NCBI GenBank assembly: GCA_030916565.1
Contig: JAUPWL010000003.1
Location: 1 to 46,720, forward strand
From: Patescibacteria group bacterium
GTDB lineage: Bacteria > Patescibacteriota > Saccharimonadia > Saccharimonadales > Saccharimonadaceae
DNA: 46,720 nt
Reading direction: 5' to 3'
A program made the position numbers and the translations under genes. A model generated the notes under the pieces. It was not told the DNA's origin. It was given only the letters and a program-made list of their open reading frames with translations, and made no database searches. Below, in pieces: positions 9,910-19,721 of this stretch (positions are counted from its first letter, which is position 1; each line of letters starts with the position of its first letter).

Positions 9910-10775
9910 TTCATTGCCTCCACACCACCGCTGATTTCGGCGAGTTCCTGGGTAATTGCACCTTGTCGGGCTTTATTCATCGCCAGAGTCAAATCATCAA
10001 TCAAATCATTGGCGTTATCGGTAGCGTTTTTCATAGCTAACATACGCATAATGTATTCAGATGCACGAGCTGTCAAAAGTGCGTGATATACCTGCGCTTC
10101 GATCAATCGATAGGTGACTGCTTCGAGGACTTCTTCGGCGCTTGGTTCAAATTCGGCGGTGCGTACAGCGTCGCTGACCTCTGTTTTTTCGTAGCCCGCA
10201 GGCAAAATTCGTTGCACGGTTGCCTGTTGATTAACGCTCGTGATGAACTGTGTGAACACAACATCAACAACATCAACTTCGCCAGACTCAAATTTCTCAA
10301 TCGCCGTTTCGACGATGGCACGCAACTGTCCTCCGGCTGGGTCGTCAGGTAGATCCTGGTATACACCAGCAACTTCGATACCTTTCACACGCGAAACAAA
10401 TCGGCTGGCACGGCGGCCAATAGTAATAGTCGAGCTTTTGACGCCTGCAGTCTGATCATCGAGCAGCTGTTTAGCGTATAGTTTCAACACGTTCGCATCA
10501 TATGCACCGGCCAGACCTTTATCGGTGGCAATCACAATCAGCAAACGGCCTTTTGTCTTTTCACGGACCTTATACAGTGGATGGCGGTCAGTTTCGCCCT
10601 GATTAGCCAAATGGGTCAAAATTTCGTTCGCCATTTGCGTATAGGGAGTAGAGGCTTTTTCAGCTTCTTGAGCTTTGCGCATCTTGCTCGCAGCAACCAA
10701 CTGCATAGCCTTGGTAATCTGTTTGGTCGATTTGACCGAACGGATACGTGTTTTGAGGGCGCGAGTACTAGGCAT
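9906..10775 (-). CDS. atpG: F0F1 ATP synthase gamma subunit
   Basis: TRALKTRIRSVKSTKQITKAMQLVAASKMRKAQ; C-terminal NDLIDDLTLAMNKARQGAITQELAEISGG. Confidence 0.96.
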   Translation of the reverse strand: MPSTRALKTRIRSVKSTKQITKAMQLVAASKMRKAQEAEKASTPYTQMANEILTHLANQGETDRHPLYKVREKTKGRLLIVIATDKGLAGAYDANVLKLYAKQLLDDQTAGVKSSTITIGRRASRFVSRVKGIEVAGVYQDLPDDPAGGQLRAIVETAIEKFESGEVDVVDVVFTQFITSVNQQATVQRILPAGYEKTEVSDAVRTAEFEPSAEEVLEAVTYRLIEAQVYHALLTARASEYIMRMLAMKNATDNANDLIDDLTLAMNKARQGAITQELAEISGGVEAMK

Positions 10776-10930
10776 TAGTCCTCCTGCTCCGTCGTCGCGG
10801 TATCGTTCACAGCAGCCGGCTCTTCGACAACAACCGCTTCTGGTGCAGGCACGTCAACTTCAAGGTTCTGACGAGCCCTAGCAAGAGCGTTCACAAACTC
10901 CCAACCGTTATTTGACGGCCTTACAACCAT
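10775..10930 (-). CDS. Small hypothetical protein between atpA and atpG (51 aa)
   Basis: Minus strand reads MVVRPSNNGWEFVNALARARQNLEVDVPAPEAVVVEEPAAVNDTATTEQED*; stop overlaps the atpG start (TAATG). Below the ORF-track size cutoff. Confidence 0.5.
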   Translation of the reverse strand: MVVRPSNNGWEFVNALARARQNLEVDVPAPEAVVVEEPAAVNDTATTEQED

Positions 10931-10932
10931 TA

Positions 10933-12468
10933 TTATTCCTCGAATCCTTTCGCGACGGTTTTCGCAACTTTATCCAGGATCTTGGTGCTTGGAGAATCAT
11001 CAGAGATTTTTTCGTCACCCTTGTTCAGTTCCTGCATTTCTTTCTTGTGATCAGTCCAGAGGCGAGTCAATAGTGCAGTCTGGGCTTCTTTGATTTTGGC
11101 AACAGGAACATTATCAAATGCACCGCTGTTGACCGCGTGAATTGATGCAACCTGCTCCCAGACACCCATTGGGCTGTACTGGTGTTGTTTCAACAGTTCA
11201 GTCAAACGCTGACCGCGTTCGATCTGTGATTTGGTTGCTTCGTCAAGGTCACTGCCGAACTGCGCAAATGATGCCAATTCGCGGAACTGCGATAGACCAA
11301 GTTTCAAGTGAGAACCGACAGATTTAACAGATTTCGTCTGTGCGTCACCACCGACACGAGAGACTGACAAACCGGCACTAATCGCTGGACGAATACCTTG
11401 GTTGAACAGGTCTGTTTCCATAAAGATCTGACCGTCAGTGATTGAGATCACGTTGGTTGGGATATATGCAGAGATGTCACCAGCTTGCGTCTCGATGATT
11501 GGCAGTGCAGTCAGTGAACCAGCACCCAATTTGTCAGACAATTTCGCAGAACGCTCAAGGAGGCGTGAGTGCAGATAGAAGACGTCACCAGGGAAGGCTT
11601 CACGTCCTGGTGGACGGCGAAGCAACAGTGACATCTGACGGTACGCAACCGCGTGTTTCGTCAAATCATCGTAGATAATGAGCGCGTGCTTTTTGTTGTC
11701 GCGGAAATATTCACCCATCGCAGTCGCAGCGTATGGCGCGAGGTAGAGTAGTGATGCAGGATCAGATGGACCAGTTGCAACGATGATGGTTTGGTCCATG
11801 ACACCTTCTTCTTTGAGGCGTTCAACCAAACGAGCGATTTTTGATAGTTTCTGGCCAATCGCGACATAGATATTCACCACGCCAGTCTTTTGGCGACCTT
11901 GGTTGATCATTGTGTCGATAGCGATTGCTGTTTTACCAGTTTGGCGGTCACCGATAATCAACTCGCGCTGACCACGACCGATAGGGAACATAGCGTCGAT
12001 AGCAACGATACCAGTCATCATAGGTTCGTGGACGTGTTTACGACCCAAGACACCGATAGCTTCGCGCTCAACCAATCCACGCTGTTTGGTTTTGATCGCA
12101 GGACCACCGTCAAGAGGTTTACCGAGTGGGTCAACCACACGACCAAGTAGTTCTTCGCCAACAGGTACGTCCAGCACCGTACCCTTCAATGTGACCTTGT
12201 TACCAGCAGATACAGACTCGTCGCCACCCAACAGCACGGCACCGATTTCGTCTTCGTTCAAGTTCAATGCGAATGCTTCGACAACGCCATCACGCGTTTC
12301 GATTTGGAGTACTTCGCTGTAACCGGCTGCGCGAAGGCCGTAGACCCATGCGACACCGTCACCCACACGGGTAACGATACCGACGCTTTCAAGGTCGCCT
12401 GATACTTCCAGGGCGCCGATGGCGTCGCGGAGTTCTTTGCTGAGATCTGTGATGGTGAGTTCTGCCAT
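10933..12468 (-). CDS. atpA: F0F1 ATP synthase alpha subunit
   Basis: [61 protein letters not shown]. Confidence 0.97.
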   Translation of the reverse strand: MAELTITDLSKELRDAIGALEVSGDLESVGIVTRVGDGVAWVYGLRAAGYSEVLQIETRDGVVEAFALNLNEDEIGAVLLGGDESVSAGNKVTLKGTVLDVPVGEELLGRVVDPLGKPLDGGPAIKTKQRGLVEREAIGVLGRKHVHEPMMTGIVAIDAMFPIGRGQRELIIGDRQTGKTAIAIDTMINQGRQKTGVVNIYVAIGQKLSKIARLVERLKEEGVMDQTIIVATGPSDPASLLYLAPYAATAMGEYFRDNKKHALIIYDDLTKHAVAYRQMSLLLRRPPGREAFPGDVFYLHSRLLERSAKLSDKLGAGSLTALPIIETQAGDISAYIPTNVISITDGQIFMETDLFNQGIRPAISAGLSVSRVGGDAQTKSVKSVGSHLKLGLSQFRELASFAQFGSDLDEATKSQIERGQRLTELLKQHQYSPMGVWEQVASIHAVNSGAFDNVPVAKIKEAQTALLTRLWTDHKKEMQELNKGDEKISDDSPSTKILDKVAKTVAKGFEE

Positions 12469-12478
12469 AATTTTTTCC

Positions 12479-12868
12479 TTATATCTTGCTTGCTGTTAAT
12501 TGGTCTAGTCGGTGGCGGAGTGTCGTATCCAGCCGCTGGTCTGGTGTTTCGATTCTGACACCGCCCAGGAGACTTTCGTCTACTTCTTGCCGCAGATGAA
12601 CATCTTTGGCGGCGGTTTTGTTCTTTAAATATGCAGTGATGGTATGTTCGGTATCTTGTGAAAGTTCACGTGCACTGGCAATGTCGGCGAGGAGAACGCC
12701 ACGCTGAGCCAGAGCAGCTTCGATGTCACGGACAATCAACGTCACTTCGCGGGTTCGTTTGGATTCAACCAAATAGGCCGCAAGTGGTTTGGCGACATTG
12801 CGCCCAGCCAGCAGTTCGTCAGCAAAATATGCTGCGATTTTCCTACGTGAAAGCCGGGCACCCGCCAT
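12479..12868 (-). CDS. atpH: F0F1 ATP synthase delta subunit (short)
   Basis: Position between atpA and atpF; C-terminal [25 protein letters not shown] matches the delta-subunit C-terminal motif; only 129 aa. Confidence 0.8.
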   Translation of the reverse strand: MAGARLSRRKIAAYFADELLAGRNVAKPLAAYLVESKRTREVTLIVRDIEAALAQRGVLLADIASARELSQDTEHTITAYLKNKTAAKDVHLRQEVDESLLGGVRIETPDQRLDTTLRHRLDQLTASKI

Positions 12869-13407
12869 TACGCGTTTTCCTTGACCGCGTCAGCGATAAT
12901 TTTCTTGTCGATATCTTTTGAAACAGCGTTACCTACGACTTTTTCAGTCGCAAGGGCTACCAGTTCAATCATGTCGTTATGAAGTGCTTTGCGCGCTGCA
13001 ATAACGTCCTTTTCCAACTGTTCGTGTGCGTCTTTGACAATTTTCTCGGCACGCGATTTTGCTTTTTCTTCACTCGTCGCGATCATCGCGTTTGCTTCGT
13101 CTTTGGCTGTTGCGACGATTTCTTTCGCCTCTGCGCGAGCCTCTTTCAAAAGCTTGGCTAGTTCTTCCTGTGCTTCTTCGGCTTTCTTTTCAGCAGCTTC
13201 AGCAGCTTTCGTGCCTGCCTCGATCGCTTCTTGGCGATCATCGACGGCTTTCATCAATGGGGGAAAGACGAATTTAGACAGGATGAATACGAGAATCAAA
13301 AATGCGACGACCTGGAATAGCAACATCTGACCGTCAATGCCAAGTGAGGTGAAAATATCACCCGAGGCTTTTTCTGTCGTTGCAAACTGTGTAAATAGGT
13401 TCGTCAT
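12868..13407 (-). CDS. atpF: F0F1 ATP synthase b subunit
   Basis: One TM segment (FQVVAFLILVFILSKFVFPPLMKAVDDRQEAIEAG) then a long charged coiled-coil. Confidence 0.93.
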   Translation of the reverse strand: MTNLFTQFATTEKASGDIFTSLGIDGQMLLFQVVAFLILVFILSKFVFPPLMKAVDDRQEAIEAGTKAAEAAEKKAEEAQEELAKLLKEARAEAKEIVATAKDEANAMIATSEEKAKSRAEKIVKDAHEQLEKDVIAARKALHNDMIELVALATEKVVGNAVSKDIDKKIIADAVKENA

Positions 13408-13423
13408 GTGATTCCTTAACTAT

Positions 13424-13642
13424 TTAGCCGGCTACTGCTTTTGCGATGAAGGCAACAACGATACCGATGATGGCCAAAGAGTCGGCAAAGACGATCGCGG
13501 TGATCATCAATGTACGGATCTGACCTAGTTGTTCTGGGTTACGGCCGAATGCACCCAATGCGCCACCACCGATAACACCAATACCTACTGCCGCGCCCAG
13601 GGCTGGCAATGCGTACGCTAGTACGAAAGCTAATTGTTCCAT
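13424..13642 (-). CDS. atpE: F0F1 ATP synthase c subunit
   Basis: 72 aa, two TM helices, GAFGRNPEQ loop, carboxylate in IVFADSLAIIGIVVAF. Confidence 0.95.
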   Translation of the reverse strand: MEQLAFVLAYALPALGAAVGIGVIGGGALGAFGRNPEQLGQIRTLMITAIVFADSLAIIGIVVAFIAKAVAG

Positions 13643-13677
13643 TTTTTTCTCCTTTTATAATTACCTATATTATACCA

Positions 13678-14511
13678 TCACTCTGTGGATGCCGCCGTCT
13701 TGTTGTGACTATCAGCAGGTGAGTGATCGCGGGATGTGATTTGATCGTGATGATCCCCATGGCTCTCGATTGCGAGCGAGGTAAAAATCACGGTCAAGAT
13801 AAAGAAAACGTAGGCCTGAACGAACCCAATAAAGAGTTCGAATGCCATGAATGGAGGAAGGGCAATGACTGAAACAAATCCGGTTAGTACCGCCAAAATA
13901 ACCAACAAAATTTCACCAGCAAATGCGTTACCGAACATTCGGACGCTCAGCGCCGCGTAGCGTGAAAATTCACCAATGAATTCCAGAATACCTTCGAAAG
14001 AACCAATTGGGTCTTTGATAGGGTTACGGAAATAGCGTTTGAGGCTGCCGATCGGACCATGAGCACGAAGCGCCAGGTACTGAACGGTGAAAAAGACGAT
14101 AATTGCCACAGCAAAGGTAAAGTTCAGATCAGCGTTCACCGCACGAAGCACCGGTACGCCGTTCCATTTGATCGAATCAAGTCCTGGCAGGACACTCATC
14201 CAATAACCAAACAGCATGACAAAAAAGATACTCAGAGCAAGCGGCGCGATTTTGCGTGCGACGGCTTTATCGGGGACCACATCATAGACTTGGCCCAACA
14301 TACCTTCGAACGCCCACTGCGCCAGACCAACAAATCGGTTGTATTTGCGTTTTTTGACTTTACTGACGACATACCCGAATGCGACAAACATCAGCACGAG
14401 GCTGAGAAGCTGCGTCAACATACTATTTGTGACAGGGAAATTACCAATATGAAACAGTGTACCTGCTCCGACATGGATTTCTATTTCACTTGCTGCAAAT
14501 TGTTGAAACAT
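13678..14511 (-). CDS. atpB: F0F1 ATP synthase a subunit
   Basis: LSVRMFGNAFAGEILLVIL and polytopic hydrophobic pattern. Confidence 0.95.
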   Translation of the reverse strand: MFQQFAASEIEIHVGAGTLFHIGNFPVTNSMLTQLLSLVLMFVAFGYVVSKVKKRKYNRFVGLAQWAFEGMLGQVYDVVPDKAVARKIAPLALSIFFVMLFGYWMSVLPGLDSIKWNGVPVLRAVNADLNFTFAVAIIVFFTVQYLALRAHGPIGSLKRYFRNPIKDPIGSFEGILEFIGEFSRYAALSVRMFGNAFAGEILLVILAVLTGFVSVIALPPFMAFELFIGFVQAYVFFILTVIFTSLAIESHGDHHDQITSRDHSPADSHNKTAASTE

Positions 14512-14771
14512 TATTGTTGCTCGTTCGCTTTCTTATAGAGTTGCCTGATGAGAAACGTTGTGACGATAATCCCTACGACCAGTCCGCCGACGGCGAACCG
14601 TGGCTCGGTACCTTGCATACTGTCGATCCACAGTCCCAGTAGTGTACCTCCGAGCGTAGGTATAAACATCCGCCACGTGGTGTCAGCTGCGATCATGAAC
14701 AAAATTAAAGCCGCTGATTTTTCCGGCGGTTTCGGTTTGTCGTCGCTGTTTTTGGCCGCGGCAGAGCTCAT
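14511..14771 (-). CDS. AtpZ/AtpI-like small membrane protein
   Basis: Two TM segments, FIPTLGGTLLGLWIDSMQGTEPRFAVGGLVVGIIVTT; first gene of the atp cluster. Confidence 0.65.
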   Translation of the reverse strand: MSSAAAKNSDDKPKPPEKSAALILFMIAADTTWRMFIPTLGGTLLGLWIDSMQGTEPRFAVGGLVVGIIVTTFLIRQLYKKANEQQ

Positions 14772-14873
14772 TACTCGTATACTTTAACAGATATAAAATA
14801 GGGTGGCAAGTAAAGTGCCCATTATCGATTGTTTTCCAGCCGGAACTCAGCGTTATAGGATACAATCATCATT

Positions 14874-15080
14874 ATGCCACGCAGAAACAGCAAACCGATC
14901 AAACGCGTTCCGTTCACCATCGTGAACAATGATAAAGCCAAAGTACGCTATCCTAACAAACTCGCCGCACAGCGTGCCGCCGAAGAACGCATGCTGCTGC
15001 ACCCAAATCTTGAAATTACTGTCTATCAAGGCCTCGACCGCGGCTGGTACCTCACCCGAAAAAACGTCGAAAACAGTTGA
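14874..15080 (+). CDS. Hypothetical protein (68 aa)
   Basis: MPRRNSKPIKRVPFTIVNNDKAKVRYPNKLAAQRAAEERMLLHPNLEITVYQGLDRGWYLTRKNVENS; coherent basic protein, plausible start. Confidence 0.5.
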   Translation: MPRRNSKPIKRVPFTIVNNDKAKVRYPNKLAAQRAAEERMLLHPNLEITVYQGLDRGWYLTRKNVENS

Positions 15081-15105
15081 CATTCTCTGCTAACAATACT
15101 ATGAT
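15077..15105 (+). promoter_or_regulatory. Near-consensus sigma70-type promoter
   Basis: TTGACA, 17-nt spacer, TATGAT. Confidence 0.7.
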
Positions 15106-15111
15106 TGCGCT

Positions 15112-15365
15112 ACTTTATATGGTGAGGATGTAGGGAACATTGACAAGCAGACAAACACAAGGTGAGTTACCGCTACACGCGCACCCGCGCGCGTAGCACT
15201 ATCTCATCTTGTGTTGGTAGGATACACGAGCAGGGGAAACCCTGAGGATGATCGCCTGTGAGAAACCGGAAGGGGAGTGATGACAATCACAACCACAAGG
15301 GCCGGGCGATTGTCTCGGCGCACCAATGTCACCAGCGACACAAATCGAACGGAAGGCTGAACGCC
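15112..15365 (+). promoter_or_regulatory. Long structured 5' leader of the acyl-CoA dehydrogenase gene (candidate cis-regulatory RNA)
   Basis: ACACAAGGTGAG (15155-15166) pairs with CTCATCTTGTGT (15203-15214), enclosing GCTACaCGCGC/GCGCGcGTAGC; a second long-range stem ATGATCGCC/GGCGATTGT; GTGATgacaATCAC. Confidence 0.45.
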
Positions 15366-16595
15366 ATGACTGAACCAACATTTTCGTTGGAATTGCCCGA
15401 GGAAGTAGCCGACCTGCGCGACTGGGTTCATGAGTTCGCGCTAGAGAAAATCCGTCCGGCAGGACACGAGTGGGACGAACGCGAAGAAACGCCGTGGCCA
15501 CTCATCAAAGAAGCGGCCAAGGTTGGCATCTACACGCCAGAGTTCTTCGCCCAGATGGCATTCGACAAAAGCGGCCTCTTGATGCCGATTGTGCACGAAG
15601 AGCTGTTCTGGGGTGACCCCGGCATCGGACTATCGATTCTGGGCACCGGACTGGCTGCTGCAGCGCTTTCGACGAATGCGTTAGCGGGCGGCAGACCAGA
15701 TCAGTTGCAATGGCTGGCGCCGATGTTCGGTACGCCTGACGACCCCAAAGTCGCGGCGTTCTGTTCATCAGAACCGGGTGCCGGGTCTGACGTTGGCGCC
15801 GTACGTACGCGTGCGCGCTATGACGCAGCAACTGACGAATGGGTGCTCAACGGTACCAAAACCTGGGCGACCAACGGCGGTATTGCGAATATCCATATCG
15901 TCGTCGCATCGGTCTATCCAGAGCTTGGCGCTCGTGGACAGGTGTCGTTTATCGTGCCACCGAACACCCCAGGGTTGTCCCAGGGGCAAAAGTTCAAAAA
16001 GCACGGCATCCGCGCTTCGCACACCGCCGAGGTCATTCTTAACAACGTCCGACTTTCCAGCAACCTCCTGATTGGTGGTATGGAAAGTTTCGAAAAACGA
16101 ATTGCCAAAGTGCGCGCAGGCAGCAGTGCTGGCGGGCAGGCGGCAATGGCGACATTCGAAAAGACACGGCCGTCAGTGGGTGCGATGGGTGTTGGCGTCG
16201 CACGAGCAGCGTACGAATATGCTCTCGAGTACGCCGGTCAGCGTGAACAATTCGGTCGCAAAATCGGTGATTTTCAGGCCATCGGGTTCAAACTCGCTGA
16301 CATGAAGATGCACATCGACGCCTCACGACTGTTGGTCTGGCGTGCGGCCTGGATGGGTGCGAACAACAAACCCTTCAACAGCGCCGAAGGTTCGATGGCC
16401 AAGCTGTATGCAACCGAAACCGCTGTCCGCGTCACCGAAGAGGCAATCCAAATCCTCGGCGGCAACGGCTACACCCGGGATTATCCGGTAGAGCACTGGC
16501 ATCGCGATTCAAAGATCTTGACGATCTTTGAAGGCACCAGCGAGATCCAGCGGCTAGTCATTGCTCGTCGTCTGACCGGCCTGCCGCTCCGCTAA
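15366..16595 (+). CDS. Acyl-CoA dehydrogenase family protein
   Basis: AAFCSSEPGAGSDVGAVRTRA, LNGTKTWATNGG, GVARAAYEYALEYAGQREQFGRKIGDFQAIGFKLADM, ILGGNGYTRDYPVEHWHRDSKILTIFEGTSEIQRLVIAR. Confidence 0.95.
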   Translation: MTEPTFSLELPEEVADLRDWVHEFALEKIRPAGHEWDEREETPWPLIKEAAKVGIYTPEFFAQMAFDKSGLLMPIVHEELFWGDPGIGLSILGTGLAAAALSTNALAGGRPDQLQWLAPMFGTPDDPKVAAFCSSEPGAGSDVGAVRTRARYDAATDEWVLNGTKTWATNGGIANIHIVVASVYPELGARGQVSFIVPPNTPGLSQGQKFKKHGIRASHTAEVILNNVRLSSNLLIGGMESFEKRIAKVRAGSSAGGQAAMATFEKTRPSVGAMGVGVARAAYEYALEYAGQREQFGRKIGDFQAIGFKLADMKMHIDASRLLVWRAAWMGANNKPFNSAEGSMAKLYATETAVRVTEEAIQILGGNGYTRDYPVEHWHRDSKILTIFEGTSEIQRLVIARRLTGLPLR

Positions 16596-16618
16596 CCCGA
16601 AGTAGCGTCTGTTTTGTC

Positions 16619-16667
16619 AAAGCGGCAAGCAGGCAGTGTATTCATACCTGCCTGCTTGTCGCTTTTT
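16619..16667 (+). terminator. Rho-independent terminator
   Basis: AAAGCGGCAAGCAGGCAG...CCTGCCTGCTTGTCGCTTTTT. Confidence 0.8.
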
Positions 16668-16750
16668 CATTTTATTGGTTGGCCCCACGGGGGCTATTTT
16701 TTGTGAAAAAATTGACACAAAAATAAAAACGCAGTATACCCATTACAACC

Positions 16751-17836
16751 ATGGGGGAAATAATAGGGCAGTATTTGCAACGACCGACAGATATCGGCCT
16801 GTATTCAGTGGGGTCAGACATCATCCACCAACCATATGGCCCCGAATACGTCCGAGGCGGCCTGTACGAACTGCGGAACAACACCCTCCGTTTGCGCGCG
16901 TCGAAATACCCCAACGATGTCGAAGCCGTCAAAAGCATCGACAATAATTTTCTCGTATATGACCATACAATGGCGACGCGCAAACTGAACCACCAGCTGC
17001 GCGAACCAATTGGCAAAGACATCCTAGAATGGATGGCATATGCACCTAGTCGCGATATCGAACTGTTTTGTCGCTGGAGTCTCATACGCACCCACCACCT
17101 GACCCAAGCCCTCAATCGGGACCTACCAAGTTTTATTGACACCACACTCAACAAGGCATCTGATTTAGTCGACTCAGGTATGTTTCCTCCGTTCGCTGTG
17201 CCAGTCATCGAATCCGCAACGAAACGCTTCTATATCCAGGGTATGGATACATTTTACAGAGGTGGTTTAAACGCGGTGGGATTCTGCGGGGACGATACTA
17301 TTGCGATGGCCAACCGGTACATCAGCCCAAAATATATGCATTTCGCATCCGGCGGCATGAAAAAAACGATGTTTCACGAATACCTTCATGGGGCAGGTAA
17401 AGACCGTGGATTTTTCTGGGGTATAAAAACAGCGCTCCCGGTCGCACGTATTCTTGAAGAAGCATTCGTCGAGCATTCATCTGTCGTCGCATTCAGTCCA
17501 TCTATCACCAAAAAACCGTTCGTGGTCCATCCCGAAAAACGACGTGGCAGTTGGACCCGCAACAGTACCTATCGGCCAGAACGTACATTCATGGCAAAAC
17601 TGATTGAACATACAGATATCAGATTAGAGCAACTAAGCGAAGCGTATTTCCGTCCACGCGGCGACGATCGAGGGGAGTGGTTGCGCGAGGACATCGAACG
17701 CAAAATAGGTCGGTTTTTTGGATCAAGACACGAGTTTTTTCGGTTCATAGATGAATACGAGATAACGTCGCGGGACAATCGGCCGGACCTTGTCCATGGT
17801 ACAATTCGCACCCTCACGCGCCCTTCCACCACATAA
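16751..17836 (+). CDS. Zincin-like (HExxH) putative metallopeptidase
   Basis: MKKTMFHEYLHGAGKDRG followed ~30 residues later by ARILEEAFVEHSS (possible third ligand Glu). Confidence 0.6.
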   Translation: MGEIIGQYLQRPTDIGLYSVGSDIIHQPYGPEYVRGGLYELRNNTLRLRASKYPNDVEAVKSIDNNFLVYDHTMATRKLNHQLREPIGKDILEWMAYAPSRDIELFCRWSLIRTHHLTQALNRDLPSFIDTTLNKASDLVDSGMFPPFAVPVIESATKRFYIQGMDTFYRGGLNAVGFCGDDTIAMANRYISPKYMHFASGGMKKTMFHEYLHGAGKDRGFFWGIKTALPVARILEEAFVEHSSVVAFSPSITKKPFVVHPEKRRGSWTRNSTYRPERTFMAKLIEHTDIRLEQLSEAYFRPRGDDRGEWLREDIERKIGRFFGSRHEFFRFIDEYEITSRDNRPDLVHGTIRTLTRPSTT

Positions 17837-17921
17837 ATCTTATGCTATAATACCTTCATTCACTATTGTGTTGGTTGGGATAATTTGATATACTAAGTAT
17901 AGTAAAAAAGGGGATAATATT

Positions 17922-18197
17922 ATGAGCGACAGTACTCCGCAGGTCACGATCTACAGCACCAGCTGGTGTGCGTTTTGTCACACAGAGGCGCAGTGGCTCG
18001 ATCACCTAGGTGTCCCGTACATCAAAAAAGACATCGAAGAAGACAAAGCAGCCTACGAAGAATTGATGAGCAAAAACGGCGGATCATATTCAGGCGTCCC
18101 TGTCACTGATGTTGCCGGTACGCTAATCTTGGGATTTGATCGACCAAAACTCCTCGATGCAATCAACGCCAACAACCTCAAACCATCAGCAGTATAA
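17922..18197 (+). CDS. Glutaredoxin / mycoredoxin-like protein
   Basis: VTIYSTSWCAFCHTEAQWLDHLGVPYIKKDIEED, YSGVPVTDVAGTLILGFDRPKL. Confidence 0.88.
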   Translation: MSDSTPQVTIYSTSWCAFCHTEAQWLDHLGVPYIKKDIEEDKAAYEELMSKNGGSYSGVPVTDVAGTLILGFDRPKLLDAINANNLKPSAV

Positions 18198-18211
18198 TCT
18201 CTGACAGTAGT

Positions 18212-18239
18212 AAAAACGTCCGATTTACGGACGTTTTTT
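18212..18239 (+). terminator. Rho-independent terminator
   Basis: AAAAACGTCCGATTTACGGACGTTTTTTA. Confidence 0.8.
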
Positions 18240-18275
18240 ATATTCTGCGCATGATTCAGTTATAATCATCAACCA

Positions 18276-19721
18276 ATGGAAAACGGAGAGTTAGGGTACA
18301 CAGTTGAAGATTATCATGACGGAATACCGCCACGTGCATTCGGTACCGAAACCGAATATACCGACAATAGCGACATTGAACGATTCATCGATGATTACAT
18401 CCATGGTGGCAAAAGCCGAAGACTCGGCTACTTTGTCAATCCGCGCTATATGGTGACTGCAGGTCGGAGTGAAGCCACAAGCGTCATCACCTCTAATGGC
18501 GGCGAAATGTACCTCGACTCAGCGACGTTAGAATATGCCACACCAGAATGCCGAACACCCACAGAAACAACACTCCATGAACGCATAGGCGAATTGATCG
18601 TCAATGACACCGTTCAACAAATCGGACGATGGCGCGATGTCCCCACACCAAAGGTATACAAGCGCGGCGGCTATATAACAGTATGGGGCGATTCGCGTGG
18701 CGCACCATTGCTCCGCGAAACAAGTATTGGTCACCACGAAAATTACAGTAGCAGAAGCAACCTCATGCAGATGGGACAATATGATTTAGAGAGGGACCCT
18801 GCTTTTCGCTTTATGAATACGTTCTTGGTTCTCCGCAAACTCATCGACGGGGCCGGAATGGTCGCAGAAGATCATTTTTCTATCACGCAAAAACCCCGAG
18901 CCATCAATTACTGTGCTCTCGAAAGTAGCACGATGCATGGTAAGAAAAAGCCGTTCCAGCAAAAAGAAGACCGCCTAGAAATCAGGACAGGCGAGGGGAA
19001 CAAGTCAGATTGGGCGAATACTTTCAAAATAGGCCTCACATCACTGGTACTCAGACTAATGGAACACAAACAAATACCCAAAGACATGAATCTCTATGAC
19101 CCTAATGTCGCAATAGCACAGATAGCGCAAAATCCATTGTCAGCAGTGACTCTTGCGTCTGGCGAACGTATGCGGGGCATCGATGTCCTCAGTAACATCG
19201 TCGAATCGGCCTATGATCTGGCCAAAAACTATGACGAAATGCCAGAATACGAAAAGCAAGCCTATGCGGATTTTGTAGAATTTTACGATGATATCCATAA
19301 AATTAATCTCAGGCAACATGACGTATCGTCGCTTTCTGATCGCATCGACTGGGCAGCTCGATATGCGTTTTTGGTGCGCACAAAAGAATATAATGGACTA
19401 TTTACGACCGATAATCTCAAACTAGTACAATACGATCTGCTGTGGGATCAAATCGGCGATCATGACATTGCTCGCAAATGGTTTTCAAAATTCGGCCATA
19501 CGGCGCTGACTGCCACCATCGCACTGCCACCACCAACGCGCGCACAGGCACGAGTCGAACTGATACGCGATCTCGATGCGCAACATAAATTCAAGTACGC
19601 ATCATGGGGATCGGTCAATGCATCTGACGGTACAATTTATGATTTGCGCCACCCACTGCTGCCCGTATATCAAGCACGACCCGAAGCCCCGATAGCACCC
19701 AATAACCGAGATTGGATGTAA
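18276..19721 (+). CDS. PafA/Dop (Pup ligase/deamidase) superfamily protein, copy 1
   Basis: GTETEYTDNSD, NGGEMYLDSATLEYATPECRTP, HERIGE, GHHENYSS, VLRKLIDGAGMV, RLEIRTGEGNKSDW, FKIGLTSLVLRL, RIDWAARY parallel PafA motifs [77 protein letters not shown]. Confidence 0.85.
   Translation: MENGELGYTVEDYHDGIPPRAFGTETEYTDNSDIERFIDDYIHGGKSRRLGYFVNPRYMVTAGRSEATSVITSNGGEMYLDSATLEYATPECRTPTETTLHERIGELIVNDTVQQIGRWRDVPTPKVYKRGGYITVWGDSRGAPLLRETSIGHHENYSSRSNLMQMGQYDLERDPAFRFMNTFLVLRKLIDGAGMVAEDHFSITQKPRAINYCALESSTMHGKKKPFQQKEDRLEIRTGEGNKSDWANTFKIGLTSLVLRLMEHKQIPKDMNLYDPNVAIAQIAQNPLSAVTLASGERMRGIDVLSNIVESAYDLAKNYDEMPEYEKQAYADFVEFYDDIHKINLRQHDVSSLSDRIDWAARYAFLVRTKEYNGLFTTDNLKLVQYDLLWDQIGDHDIARKWFSKFGHTALTATIALPPPTRAQARVELIRDLDAQHKFKYASWGSVNASDGTIYDLRHPLLPVYQARPEAPIAPNNRDWM

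Noticed and set aside
14511-14771. Protein ending EQQ as a Pup candidate
   Set aside because: Two-TM AtpZ/AtpI-like protein; a tag should be soluble and disordered.
15258-15365. N-terminal extension of the acyl-CoA dehydrogenase ORF
   Set aside because: Extension overlaps the structured leader and has non-homologous composition; MTEPTFSLELPEE is the better start.
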